This document shows, in pieces, positions 48,522-57,102 of a DNA stretch of 64,000 nucleotides. The DNA is from Devosia sp. 1566 (lineage in GTDB: Bacteria > Pseudomonadota > Alphaproteobacteria > Rhizobiales > Devosiaceae): the NCBI RefSeq assembly GCF_004005995.1, contig NZ_CP034767.1:3512501-3576500 (forward strand), given 5' to 3'. The number at the start of each line of letters is the position of its first letter. Position 1 is the stretch's first letter. The translations under genes were made by a program, and so were the position numbers. The notes under the pieces are model-generated. The model searched no databases, had not been told where the DNA came from, and saw only the letters and a program-made list of their open reading frames with translations.

Positions 48522-50000
48522 CTAGTGCAGCGCGACCACCTTGTATTTTTCCCCGACCCGGATCGGATCGCCGGGGAACAGATCATTGATGATGTAAAAC
48601 AGCTCGGTACCGCGATTGAGCCCGGCCATCTGGCGCGCCAGCGATTCACTGGTGTCGCCCGGTTTGGCCGTGACGATCCGCACCGCGACGCGCCGGATAT
48701 CGGCAAGGTCGGCGGTCGTCGTGCGCCGGAAGCTCTTGAGCGTAGCTTCAGCGCCAGCCGCAAAGCGGGCACTGTCGGACTTGGCCGCAAAGATGAAGCG
48801 GTAAACCTGGCCATCAAGCCGCATCACCGACACGCGGAAGAACCACTGATCGGTTTGCGCCAGGCCCGAGGCCATTTCGATGCCGTTGAAGCTCTGCGTG
48901 CTCACGGTTTCGCCCTTGAGCCCGGCGATCCAGCCGGACTTGAGATAATCGGCCAAGGGCATGCTGGCATTGACCTCGGCACTGTCGAAGCGCACCGCCT
49001 CGCCATCGCCGGCCACACCCACCACCGCGCTTTGTGAGTTCTGTAGCGTATAGCCCTGGGGCACGGTGAAGGTGAACTTGCTGGCCGGATGCACGAAGCG
49101 ACGGCCGATGATCGAGCCTTGCGCCGGGCTGTCGCCAAAGGTCAGGCCCGTGATACTGGCCAGATATTCCTCGCGCCCGACCTCGCCAATGCCGGCCTGG
49201 CCGAACATGGTGGTGGCCGTATCCATCGCCTTCTGGATGCGGGCGGGGGTCGATGGGTGGGAGGACAGGAATCCCTCGCCGGCATTTTCGCCGGCCGAGA
49301 AGCTGGCGAACCGGCTCATCACCCCGAGGAACCGCGCGGCGGCGGACGGATCATAGCCGGCCTTGCCGGCAAACTTGATGCCTTCGCGATCCGCTTCCAG
49401 CTCCTGGCTTTGCCCGAAGGCGGCCATGGATTCGCGCGAACGGTTGGACAATTGATCGGTCGAGCTGTCGCCGCCAAAGACGCCGGTGATCACCCGGTCG
49501 ACAATGGCCGTGGTGCGGGTGCGATCGGTCCGGGCGCGCGCATGGCGCAGCGTCACGTGGGCGATTTCGTGTGCGAGGACCGCAGCGAGTTCGCTGGTGT
49601 CGGACGCCAGCGCGAGAATGCCTCTCGTGACATAGATATAGCCACCGGGCAGGGCAAAGGCATTAACCTCGGCACTATCGAGAATGGTGACCTGGAACTG
49701 GGCATTGGGCTGGTTGGCCGCGGCCAGCAACCGGCCGACAATGCGCGCCACCATGATTTCGGCGGGGCGATCGGAATACACCCCACCATAGGCGGCGATG
49801 ATGCGCGGATGCTCGCGCCGGCCGATCACCACATCCTCTGGATCGGTGCCTTCGGGCACGACCAGGGGAGCGGGATTATCGCCCGTCTGGGTCACCGCAA
49901 TATGGGTGCCGCTCATTGTGGTGCAGGCCGAAACCACCAGCAACGCGCTCGCGAGCAATGCGAGCCGGACCGGCCGAGCCTTACGCAGATACCCCGTCAT
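48522..50000 (-). CDS. M48 family metalloprotease lipoprotein (BepA-like)
   Basis: An envelope zinc protease, by family analogy in outer-membrane protein quality control. 492 residues. Lipobox VVSACTT near residue 26; active-site HEIAH at 144-148 with the third ligand in ELEADREG. The C-terminal 200 residues are a domain with a LysM-like end (KPGDTSESLARQM and PGDPIRVGEKYKVV), typical of larger alphaproteobacterial members. The start overlaps the stop of the upstream nuclease gene by four bases. Confidence 0.9.
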   Translation of the reverse strand: MTGYLRKARPVRLALLASALLVVSACTTMSGTHIAVTQTGDNPAPLVVPEGTDPEDVVIGRREHPRIIAAYGGVYSDRPAEIMVARIVGRLLAAANQPNAQFQVTILDSAEVNAFALPGGYIYVTRGILALASDTSELAAVLAHEIAHVTLRHARARTDRTRTTAIVDRVITGVFGGDSSTDQLSNRSRESMAAFGQSQELEADREGIKFAGKAGYDPSAAARFLGVMSRFASFSAGENAGEGFLSSHPSTPARIQKAMDTATTMFGQAGIGEVGREEYLASITGLTFGDSPAQGSIIGRRFVHPASKFTFTVPQGYTLQNSQSAVVGVAGDGEAVRFDSAEVNASMPLADYLKSGWIAGLKGETVSTQSFNGIEMASGLAQTDQWFFRVSVMRLDGQVYRFIFAAKSDSARFAAGAEATLKSFRRTTTADLADIRRVAVRIVTAKPGDTSESLARQMAGLNRGTELFYIINDLFPGDPIRVGEKYKVVALH

Positions 50001-50806
50001 TGTGTGGCTAAAACCTCGATCTGCTCGGGATGGGTTACTTCGATGCGTGGACCATCCCGATCATCCACCCATCCTCTGATCCGGACCAGGGCGCCTTCCA
50101 GCGCCATTGGATCAAAGCCATCTTCGGCAAACAGCCGCAATGCGGATGCCTCGATAACGGCGGTGAAGTCTTGCTTCCAAAACCGGCCGAAATTGAGATA
50201 GACCCGCCCGCCGCTGCGATCGGCCAGCAACACCCGCCCTTCCACCAGTTCATAGTGGCCGGCGCGCGCGAGCAATTCTTCAGGCCGATCTGCCGCCCGC
50301 ACGCTGTAATAGGGATCGGACCAGATGCCAAGCCCGGCCGCCCGCGCCCGCCCTTCCGCGGCGAGCAATAAATCAAGGCACGCCCGGTTGTCGGGAAAGG
50401 AATATACCCGCGCCAGACCTTGGGCGATCATCGCCTGCTGGGCCCATTGTTCTCCCTCTCGCCCCTCGACAAAGAGGTGGGCCAGGGCGCGCTCATAGCG
50501 ATCCACTTCTTCCCCGCCATAGCCCAGCCGCACGGTTTGACCGAGCGAAAGGGCCTCAAGCGCCGCCTTGGCTTGCGGCGCCAGCGGCCAGGTGGGAAAA
50601 CCCTCGCGCCCCAAGGGCAGCTTGGGCGCCTGGGTGCCGATCAGGCGCACGACGAGCCCCGAATCAAGCACCACCGTGTCGCCATCGGTGACCTGGACAA
50701 CCATGCCGCCGGGCACCATGCGCAGAGCTTCGCACGCCATCGCCGCGGCCGAAACGCTGGACAGCGCTGCAAGCGTGGCGAGCCGAACAAAGCTGGTCTT
50801 GAACAC
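49997..50806 (-). CDS. Thermonuclease (SNase-like) family protein
   Basis: 269 residues with a signal peptide ending near AAAMAC (about residue 25), so secreted or lipid-attached at that Cys. The SNase-like OB-fold has VTDGDTVVL and VRLIGTQAPKL, then QTVRLGYGGEEVDRYERALAHLF. Catalytic Arg positions of staphylococcal nuclease are only partly matched, so activity is uncertain. Translationally coupled to the downstream M48 protease. Confidence 0.87.
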   Translation of the reverse strand: MFKTSFVRLATLAALSSVSAAAMACEALRMVPGGMVVQVTDGDTVVLDSGLVVRLIGTQAPKLPLGREGFPTWPLAPQAKAALEALSLGQTVRLGYGGEEVDRYERALAHLFVEGREGEQWAQQAMIAQGLARVYSFPDNRACLDLLLAAEGRARAAGLGIWSDPYYSVRAADRPEELLARAGHYELVEGRVLLADRSGGRVYLNFGRFWKQDFTAVIEASALRLFAEDGFDPMALEGALVRIRGWVDDRDGPRIEVTHPEQIEVLATQ

Positions 50807-50980
50807 GGGGCCGACCTCGGTAAGATTCGGTTCACCATAACGGCAAAGCCTGCAACAAAACCTTACCGAGCCAGTTCACGGCCCCACGAAGCGCACCAGT
50901 GAGGCTTTAGCGCAACACCGCACGCTGCGGGTTTTCCCCTAGCGGCTCCTGAAGCGAAAAAGCACGGTCATTTCGCGCGT

Positions 50981-51009
50981 TTGCACCCGCCGGCCAGGTT
51001 CTGTATAAC
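50981..51009 (+). promoter_or_regulatory. Promoter of tRNA-Arg
   Basis: TTGCAC and TATAAC with a 17-base spacer, predicting a start at about 51016, six bases before the mature tRNA. Confidence 0.65.
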
Positions 51010-51021
51010 CCCAGACCGTGT

Positions 51022-51098
51022 GGTCTCGTAGCTCAGCAGGATAGAGCACAGGATTCCTAATCCTGGGGTCGTGGGTTCGAATCCCGCCGGGATCACCA
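51022..51098 (+). tRNA. tRNA-Arg (anticodon CCT)
   Basis: 77 nt with encoded CCA. Acceptor stem GGTCTCG/CGGGATC (two G-U pairs), D arm GCTC...GAGC, anticodon stem CAGGA/TCCTG with loop TTCCTAA, so the anticodon is CCT and it reads AGG. T arm GTGGG-TTCGAAT-CCCGC. No attachment site or integrase is seen next to it, although tRNA genes are common insertion points and a compositionally ordinary accessory island follows. Confidence 0.95.
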
Positions 51099-51146
51099 TT
51101 TCGCCGCCCGCGCCGCTGTGCAATTTACCCGCGGCATTTCACTGGC

Positions 51147-51188
51147 TTGATTTCGGTCAAGGCCAGCGCGGCGACAGCGCCCTAGTTT
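51147..51188 (+). promoter_or_regulatory. FNR/FixK-type promoter of the SDR gene
   Basis: Box TTGATTTCGGTCAA (51147-51160) followed 23 bases on by TAGTTT (51183-51188), the spacing of a class II FNR/FixK promoter (box centred near -41.5). The ATG is 29 bases further. Confidence 0.65.
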
Positions 51189-51216
51189 CGTTCTGACTCA
51201 ACGCAGTGAGGAACGT

Positions 51217-51972
51217 ATGGACCAGGATTTCAAAGGCAAGGCCGCATTGGTGACCGGGGCGGCGTCGGGGATCGGGGCTGCCATTGCCCATGAACTTGCG
51301 GCCCGTGGCGCTTCGGTGATGGTTGCCGATCTCAACCAGGAGGGTGCCGACGATGTCGTCGTTGCCATCCGCGCTGCGGGTGGAACCGCCCAGGCTTACG
51401 CGCTGGATGTGGGCTCGGCCCTCGAAGTGGAGGCGCTGGTCGACAATGTCAAACGCAGCTTTGGCGCGCTGCATTACGCCGTCAACAATGCCGGGATCAG
51501 CGGCCCGGCGGCCCGCACCGGGGAATACCCGCTGAACGGCTGGGCGAGGGTCATCGACGTCAATCTCAACAGCGTGTTCTACGGCCTGCGCTACCAATTG
51601 CCGGCGATCCAGGCCTCGGGTGGCGGGGCGATCGTCAACATGGCATCCATTCTGGGCACGGTCGGCTTTGCCAATTCACCGGCCTATGTGGCGGCCAAGC
51701 ATGGCGTGGTAGGGCTGACCAAGGCGGCCGCAGCCGAATATGCCGAGCACAATATCCGCATCAATGCGGTTGGCCCTGGGTTCATCGACACCCCGCTGAT
51801 TTCGGACACGCTTGACGCGCAAACCCTGGCCGGCTTGCGCAATCTGCATCCGATCGGCCGGTTGGGCACCCCGCAGGAAGTTGCGGCGCTCACCGTGTTC
51901 CTGTTGTCCCCCGCTGCCAGCTTCATCACTGGCAGCTACCACCTGGTGGACGGCGGCTACACCGCCGTTTGA
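51217..51972 (+). CDS. SDR family oxidoreductase
   Basis: A 251-residue classical short-chain dehydrogenase. Cofactor motif TGAASGIG near residue 14, an Asp after strand 2 (VADLN) favouring NAD(H), NNAG, catalytic Ser in NMASILG and YVAAK with Tyr and Lys. The C-terminus ends [12 protein letters not shown] as in glucose-dehydrogenase-like SDRs. The substrate is unknown. It has its own FixK-type promoter and opens the accessory island. Confidence 0.9.
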   Translation: MDQDFKGKAALVTGAASGIGAAIAHELAARGASVMVADLNQEGADDVVVAIRAAGGTAQAYALDVGSALEVEALVDNVKRSFGALHYAVNNAGISGPAARTGEYPLNGWARVIDVNLNSVFYGLRYQLPAIQASGGGAIVNMASILGTVGFANSPAYVAAKHGVVGLTKAAAAEYAEHNIRINAVGPGFIDTPLISDTLDAQTLAGLRNLHPIGRLGTPQEVAALTVFLLSPAASFITGSYHLVDGGYTAV

Positions 51973-52032
51973 CCGAGAGCGCCGGGCCGTCATTTGCGCG
52001 CCAGCCGGCCAGCTGGCGCGGATGGTCGCAAC

Positions 52033-52073
52033 TTGACAGGCATCAAGTCGGGGCGGCGCCGGCGGGATACAAC
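52033..52073 (+). promoter_or_regulatory. FNR/FixK-type promoter of the P-type ATPase
   Basis: Box TTGACAGGCATCAA (52033-52046); TACAAC (52068-52073) starts 22 bases after the box. The ATG is at 52105. Confidence 0.65.
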
Positions 52074-52104
52074 AGCCACCAAGATCCACGGGGGCCAAGC
52101 CAAG

Positions 52105-53925
52105 ATGAAGCAGCGGACCACCTACCTGCTGCTGGCGCTGGCCCTGGTCGGGCTCCTCGCCGGCCTTTTGGTCATGTGGCAAGGGCCGGCAAACTGGGCC
52201 CACGCCATCTGGACCGCGGCAACCCTGCCGGTGCTGGGTGCCCTGCTGGTCCAGATCTGGACCTCGCTGCGGCGCGGGGATGTGGGGCTCGACGTGGTGG
52301 CGGCGCTGTCCATGTCGGCCGCCCTTGGTTTCGGGGAACCGCTGGCCGGCAATGTGGTCGCCCTGATGTATGCCGGCGGGCAACTGCTGGAAAGCTACGC
52401 CCAGGGCCGTGCGCAACAGGAGATGACCGCCCTGCTGGGCCGGGTTGCCCGCACCGCCATGCGGTTCGAGGGCGAGCACCTCGTGGAAGTGCCGATCGAT
52501 GAGGTCGCTCCGGGCGACCACCTGCTGATCCGGCAGGGCGAGGTGGTGCCGGTGGACGGCAGCCCGCTTGATGGCGATGCGGTGCTCGATGTCTCGGCGC
52601 TGACGGGAGAAGCCAATCCCGCCCGCGTGGCCGCCGGCGGCGAGGTGATGAGCGGCTCGACCTCGCTGGGCCCGGCCTTCACCCTGCTTGCCACTAACCT
52701 CGCGCGAAACAGCACCTATGCCGGCATTGTCCGGATGGTGGAAGCGGCCCAGCGCAGCAAGCCGCCCATGGTGCGCATGGCCGATCGATACGCGATCTGG
52801 TTTCTGGTGCTGACGCTCGCAATGGCCGGCCTCGCCTGGGGCCTGAGCCACGAACCGGTGCGCGCCCTGGCCGTGCTGGTGGCGGCAACCCCCTGCCCGC
52901 TGATTCTGGCCGTGCCGGTGGCCCTGATTTCGGGCATGTCGCGCGCCGCCAGGATCGGCGTGATGATCAAGAATGGCGGCGTGTTCGAAACCATGGCACG
53001 GATCAAGGTGGTGATCCTCGACAAGACGGGTACGCTCACCTATGGGCGCGCCGCGGTAACGCAGATCACCACCATGGCGGGCCACACCGAAACCGATGTG
53101 CTCGGACCCGCTGCCAGCCTCGAACAAGCTTCCAACCATGTTGTGGCCGAAGCGCTGATTGATGCCGCCGCCGAGCGCAAGCTGCAACTTTCCGCCCCCA
53201 GCCACGTCACGGAAACGCCGGGCACCGGCCTTGTCGGCACGGTGGAAGGGCAGCGCGTCGTGGTTGGCGCACCCGATTGGGTGCTGGCGCAAATACCTCC
53301 GCCGACCGTGCCGCCAGCCCAGCTTGCCACCCCCGAAGAGGCCATGGCCGTGGCCGTCGCCATCAACGACGAGCTTGCGGGGTTCATCGTCCTTGCCGAT
53401 CGGCTGCGCGAGGACGCCGGCCAGGTCCTGCGGGCACTCCGTGCCGCCGGAGTGGACCGGATCGTACTGGCTTCAGGCGACCGGACTGCGGTTGCCCAGG
53501 CAGTGGGCGACCGCCTCGGCGTTGACGCTGTGCGGGGGGATCTGAAGCCGGGCGACAAGGTGGCAGCCGTCCGCTCCGAACATGGGGCGGGCTATACGAT
53601 GATGGTGGGGGACGGGGTCAATGATGCCCCAGCGCTCGCCGCCGCCGATGTGGGCGTTGCCATGGGCGCGCGGGGTGCGGCCGCGTCCTCGGAAGCGGCG
53701 GGGGTCGTGGTGCTGGTGGACCAGCTCGCCCCCCTGGCCGAAGCCATCGGCATTGCCCAGCGCTCGCGGGTCATTGCCCTGCAAAGCGTTACGGTCGGGC
53801 TTAGCCTTTCGGTGCTGGCGATGACTGCCGCTGCCTTCGGCTTTTTGCCTCCTGTCCAGGGCGCGCTGGTACAGGAAGCGATCGATGTTGCCGTGATCCT
53901 CAACGCCATGCGGGCGCTGCGCTGA
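52105..53925 (+). CDS. Heavy-metal P1B-like P-type ATPase, TPCPL type
   Basis: An inner-membrane cation pump of 606 residues. Transmembrane pairs at the N-terminus, actuator motif TGEANP, the ion-path motif TPCPL at 262-266, phosphorylated Asp306 in DKTGTLT, and GDGVNDAPALA. It lacks an N-terminal metal-binding domain (no CxxC), and the nucleotide-site HP dipeptide is His345-Val (SNHVV). These features mark the TPCPL branch, whose transported ion is not established; a CPC-type copper pump is excluded by the motif. I chose the ATG at 52105. It is probably expressed under low oxygen. Confidence 0.9.
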   Translation: MKQRTTYLLLALALVGLLAGLLVMWQGPANWAHAIWTAATLPVLGALLVQIWTSLRRGDVGLDVVAALSMSAALGFGEPLAGNVVALMYAGGQLLESYAQGRAQQEMTALLGRVARTAMRFEGEHLVEVPIDEVAPGDHLLIRQGEVVPVDGSPLDGDAVLDVSALTGEANPARVAAGGEVMSGSTSLGPAFTLLATNLARNSTYAGIVRMVEAAQRSKPPMVRMADRYAIWFLVLTLAMAGLAWGLSHEPVRALAVLVAATPCPLILAVPVALISGMSRAARIGVMIKNGGVFETMARIKVVILDKTGTLTYGRAAVTQITTMAGHTETDVLGPAASLEQASNHVVAEALIDAAAERKLQLSAPSHVTETPGTGLVGTVEGQRVVVGAPDWVLAQIPPPTVPPAQLATPEEAMAVAVAINDELAGFIVLADRLREDAGQVLRALRAAGVDRIVLASGDRTAVAQAVGDRLGVDAVRGDLKPGDKVAAVRSEHGAGYTMMVGDGVNDAPALAAADVGVAMGARGAAASSEAAGVVVLVDQLAPLAEAIGIAQRSRVIALQSVTVGLSLSVLAMTAAAFGFLPPVQGALVQEAIDVAVILNAMRALR

Positions 53926-53963
53926 TCCGACGCATGCGCCGGACGCCACCATACCCATCAGCG

Positions 53964-54004
53964 TTGACGGTGATCAAGAAGGGCTAGTGAGCCGATCCTA
54001 TAGT
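53964..54004 (+). promoter_or_regulatory. FNR/FixK-type promoter of the histidine kinase
   Basis: Box TTGACGGTGATCAA (53964-53977); TATAGT (53999-54004) starts 22 bases after the box, the best -10 of the set. The ATG is 27 bases further. Confidence 0.7.
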
Positions 54005-54030
54005 GGCAGCCAGCCCAGGAGATTCCCGAT

Positions 54031-55098
54031 ATGCCGACGCCAGGTGGCTATCCCCTTGAACCGCGGCCTCGACCCACGAAACGCCCTGGGTCCGCGAACC
54101 GTGAAACGGCACTTCCCGACCGCCCGTTCTTGCAGGAAACCAGCAAGCTCAGGCGCGCTCTCGATGCGGCCGGGGTGGCGCTTTGGTCATGGTCGCCCGA
54201 AACCGACGCTTTCATCATGGACGAACTTGGCTTCGACCTGTGGGGCTTGCCGCGCCGCAGCAGGGTGACGCTGGAGGACCTTTCCTCGCGCGTCTACCCG
54301 GCCGACCTTGAAATGGTACGGGCCAATCTGCGGGCCACGCGCGCCATCAAGGGCACCTATGAGATCGATTTCCGCATCCTCGTGAACAAGCAGGTGCGCT
54401 GGGTGTCGGTGCGGGGCCTCGGGGAAGACGAGCGGCTGCATGACGGGCAGATGGTGGGGGTGTTCCTGGATGTGACCCGGCGCCGGCAGGCCGAGGAAAA
54501 CAACGCATTGCTGGCGGGCGAAATGAGCCATCGGGTCAAGAACCTGCTGGCCATTGCCGAGGGGCTGGTCGACCTGTCGTCGCGCTCGAGCACCAGCGTT
54601 GCCGAGATGACCGCCGAGATCAAGGGGCGGCTGCAGGCCTTGCGCCGTGCCCATGATTTTGTCCGCTCCCTCCCCGGTCATGCGGCGGGCGGCGCTGCGC
54701 TCGAGGACCTGATCAGCGTGATCCTGGCACCCTATGATGCTTCGGGGGATTTCAACCGGATTTATGTCGATGTGCCCCCGATGGAGATCGGCGAGCAATC
54801 GGCCACGACCCTGGCCTTGGTGATCCATGAACTGGCGACCAATTCGGTCAAATATGGCGCCCTGTCCGTGGGATCGGGCCTGCTGGTTATTTCAGGGAGC
54901 CTTACCCCCGACGAGCTATGCCTGATCTGGACGGAACGTGGGGGACCCCGGGTCAAGCCGCCGACCGACCAAGGCTATGGGGGCAAGCTGCTCAACCGCA
55001 GCGTCACGGGCCAGCTGGGCGGCTCGATCCAGACCGACTGGTCCGACGAGGGGATCGTCGTCACCCTTTGGGCCAATACCCACCAACTAGCGGTCTGA
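54031..55098 (+). CDS. PAS-HWE sensor histidine kinase
   Basis: 355 residues, no transmembrane helix, so a soluble sensor. An N-terminal PAS domain (about 40-155: WSWSPETDAFIMDELGFDLWGL ... GVFLDVTRRRQAE, in two blocks) is followed by the HWE kinase core: phospho-His167 in EMSHRVKNLLA, N box VIHELATNSVKYGAL and the WTERGGP Trp-x-Glu that names the family. AGGAG precedes the ATG by nine bases. No response regulator is adjacent, so its partner is unknown. The PAS ligand is also unknown; no heme or flavin signature is obvious. Confidence 0.93.
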   Translation: MPTPGGYPLEPRPRPTKRPGSANRETALPDRPFLQETSKLRRALDAAGVALWSWSPETDAFIMDELGFDLWGLPRRSRVTLEDLSSRVYPADLEMVRANLRATRAIKGTYEIDFRILVNKQVRWVSVRGLGEDERLHDGQMVGVFLDVTRRRQAEENNALLAGEMSHRVKNLLAIAEGLVDLSSRSSTSVAEMTAEIKGRLQALRRAHDFVRSLPGHAAGGAALEDLISVILAPYDASGDFNRIYVDVPPMEIGEQSATTLALVIHELATNSVKYGALSVGSGLLVISGSLTPDELCLIWTERGGPRVKPPTDQGYGGKLLNRSVTGQLGGSIQTDWSDEGIVVTLWANTHQLAV

Positions 55099-55212
55099 CG
55101 CCAGCTGTCCCTTCGGACCTCGGCCGGGCAGGCGACTGCAGGAGTGGGGTTTGGCTGCTTGCCCGATTGGGGCAGCGATGGGGCCTGTCAGCCCCATCTG
55201 CTTGCCGGGCGC

Positions 55213-55434
55213 TCAAAGCCCGGGGCGGAGCGCGCGCGCAGTGACGGCCACATTGCCTTCGGGGCGGGAGGTATGGCCGGGGACGATCACGCCCATTTCG
55301 TCGAGCTCGCGCAGCACGAACTCGGGGAGCGAGCTGCAGGAGCAGGCGGCCTCGTGCCGCAGGTGCCAGCCCAGCAATGCCGAGCGCGGAAACAGCGGGC
55401 GCGGGTTGTCACGGTGCCATCTTGTGTTGAGCAT
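55213..55434 (-). CDS. Small protein of unknown function in the FixK island
   Basis: 73 residues from the ATG at 55434, which has GGAGG five bases upstream, a strong site. Contains CSCSS and an acidic segment (PEFVLRELDEMGVIV), with no signal peptide or membrane helix. I do not recognise it. It lies downstream of another unknown gene on the same strand and may be cotranscribed with it. Confidence 0.55.
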   Translation of the reverse strand: MLNTRWHRDNPRPLFPRSALLGWHLRHEAACSCSSLPEFVLRELDEMGVIVPGHTSRPEGNVAVTARALRPGL

Positions 55435-55555
55435 GGTGCCCTCCAAACCAGGGCCAGGCATTCAACCTGGAGAGTTGTGTCGGTGGTGGTCCCTGATGGC
55501 GACGGGCCGACCGGGAACGAACAAAGCGTTTCCCCATCCAAGTCGCATCAGCGGG

Positions 55556-56050
55556 TCAGGGCGCGGGATCGCTTGCCCCAGCGCTATTGCGGCTATTGGC
55601 TTCCAGCTCACCGTCGCGCCGGGAGGCTCCTTCGGGGTGCAAGGGCAGATCAGCCGCGTCCGAGCCTGAGCCCGGATCGAGCGGGGCCGCATTGGCTTTG
55701 CCCGCGCCTGTCAAGGGTGCCGCAGAGCGCAAGGCGCTTTGCCGAAACCGAACCCTCGCCGGCACCGCCCGGAAGGAGCGCGTGCGCCGGAAGGGGAGCG
55801 TTGTCGCCTGGTGCCGGCAGCTGCCGGGCGCGGGATTGTTCATCAAACCCGCCGATTTCAACCGCAGTCCATCGAGGAACGCTCTGACCTTGCCCGCGAA
55901 CTGGGCAATGATCGGCGTGGGAGCCGTATCGGGCACACCGCCCCATGATCGTGCGGCCTCGTGCAGCGCCACGCTGGTCTGGGCGGTGTCACCACGCAGT
56001 TCGAACTCGAAATCATCGATGATGGGCTGGGTACCAATGCTGTCTTTCAC
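55556..56050 (-). CDS. Unknown protein cotranslated with the FixK-type regulator
   Basis: 164 residues from a GTG whose last bases overlap the regulator's stop (GTGA); AAGGAG lies six bases upstream, so the start is well supported. The first 60 or so residues look like a globular domain (IIDDFEFELRGDTAQTSV, IAQFAGKVRAFLDGL); the rest is Arg/Ser/Ala/Pro-rich and probably disordered. It has its own FixK-type promoter within the regulator gene. No family recognised; the low-complexity half leaves some doubt about the full length. Confidence 0.6.
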   Translation of the reverse strand: MKDSIGTQPIIDDFEFELRGDTAQTSVALHEAARSWGGVPDTAPTPIIAQFAGKVRAFLDGLRLKSAGLMNNPAPGSCRHQATTLPFRRTRSFRAVPARVRFRQSALRSAAPLTGAGKANAAPLDPGSGSDAADLPLHPEGASRRDGELEANSRNSAGASDPAP

Positions 56051-56781
56051 TTGTTTCTCCTTTCCGATCGGGCGCCTTGCGCGTCACCTTGGAGACTAAG
56101 AGCTCCGAACTCGGAGGCCTTGACGGGGGTCAAATCTGCTTCATGCCCGCAGATGGCCTCGAGCGTGGCCCGGTCCAAAATCTCGATGGAATGAATGTCG
56201 GGGACGCGGATCAGGCCCTGGTCGCGGAACCGGCGCAGGATGCGCGACACGGTTTCAAAACTGACCCCGAGATAGTCGGCAATATCGTTGCGGGCCATGG
56301 GCAACTCGATGCGCGAGCCTGCGCCCTGGCGGGCGGCGAGATCGCACAGAAAGGCCGCCAACCGCTCATCGACAATGGTTTTGCCCAGCACCAGCAGATG
56401 CTCCTGGAAGCGTGTCAGGCTTTGCACCACCAGCGGAAAAAGCTTGGCTGCCGCCTCGGCATCACGGTTGGGCCGCAACACGCGGATGCCGGTGACCCCG
56501 ACCGCTTCGGCAAAGAAGCGATGCTCGCGCCCGCACTCCCAGCCAAACACATCGCCGCCAAAGGAAAAGCCGCAAACCTGCCGCTTGCCTTCGGGCGTGA
56601 GGCGGCCGATGCGCACACATCCGAACTCAACTGCATAGATCGGGCCGGCAAGTTCTCCCTGGCCATAAATCTCGGATCCAGCCCCATAGGTGGACAGCGC
56701 ATCCTGGGCCGTTTCCGCCAAGTACATTGCCGGGCCTGACATGGCAGGGGCCGGCTGTAGCAGCATGGTCTGGAAGGTCAT
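56047..56781 (-). CDS. Crp/Fnr family regulator, FixK type
   Basis: 244 residues from the ATG at 56781, with GGGGAG six bases upstream. Cyclic-nucleotide-like beta-barrel (about 25-130), dimer helix, and a C-terminal helix-turn-helix NDIADYLGVSFETVSRILRRF. Glu176, Ser179 and Arg180 in the recognition helix match FNR/FixK and predict TTGA-N6-TCAA binding. The N-terminal cysteine cluster of FNR is missing, so it should not carry an oxygen-sensing Fe-S cluster; like FixK it may be controlled by expression, although Cys55, 70, 83, 146 and 211 could be redox-active. Two sites upstream suggest autoregulation. Confidence 0.92.
   Translation of the reverse strand: MTFQTMLLQPAPAMSGPAMYLAETAQDALSTYGAGSEIYGQGELAGPIYAVEFGCVRIGRLTPEGKRQVCGFSFGGDVFGWECGREHRFFAEAVGVTGIRVLRPNRDAEAAAKLFPLVVQSLTRFQEHLLVLGKTIVDERLAAFLCDLAARQGAGSRIELPMARNDIADYLGVSFETVSRILRRFRDQGLIRVPDIHSIEILDRATLEAICGHEADLTPVKASEFGALSLQGDAQGARSERRNK
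56093..56133 (-). promoter_or_regulatory. FNR/FixK-type promoter inside the regulator gene
   Basis: Box TTGACGGGGGTCAA (56120-56133) lies within the last codons of the regulator; on the minus strand TAGTCT (56093-56098) starts 22 bases beyond it. The predicted start is about 35 bases before the GTG of the gene at 55556-56050. Confidence 0.6.
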
Positions 56782-56802
56782 GCAGTTCTCCCCGTATCCT
56801 GG

Positions 56803-56816
56803 TTGATCCCTGTCGA
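56803..56816 (-). promoter_or_regulatory. Degenerate FNR/FixK half-matching site before the regulator
   Basis: TTGATCCCTGTCGA differs from TTGA-N6-TCAA at one base and sits 22 bases before the regulator ATG, inside its predicted leader. It could allow negative autoregulation. Confidence 0.3.
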
Positions 56817-56896
56817 TGCACCTGATTTCCAACAGTGCCGATGCGAGGTCGCTGGTCGGACATTCCCGCCAGCTATGGGCCTCGCCCGCTTCAAGG

Positions 56897-56937
56897 AGGG
56901 TAGGGAATTGGGCGACGGGCTCGTTGATGGAAATCAA
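56897..56937 (-). promoter_or_regulatory. FNR/FixK-type promoter of the regulator gene
   Basis: Box TTGATGGAAATCAA (56924-56937), a full match to TTGAT-N4-ATCAA; on the minus strand TACCCT (56897-56902) starts 22 bases beyond. Predicts a leader of about 110 nt. Confidence 0.65.
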
Positions 56938-57063
56938 GCACCGGGTTTTATCGCCGATCAAAAAAGCCGGCGGCATCCCCCGGCACCAACAGCGCCGCAA
57001 GCAAAGGACCGCCTGCTGCACCCGAAAAAGGCGAGGCCATAGGCGATGGGGGGAAGGAGGAAA

Positions 57064-57088
57064 CACCGGCGTTTTTCGCTCGCCGGTG
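57064..57088 (-). terminator. Hairpin terminator after the universal stress protein
   Basis: CACCGGCG / CGCCGGTG, eight perfect pairs around nine bases, followed on the minus strand by TTTCC; 15 bases past the stop. Confidence 0.6.
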
Positions 57089-57102
57089 CTCAGGCACGGG
57101 CG

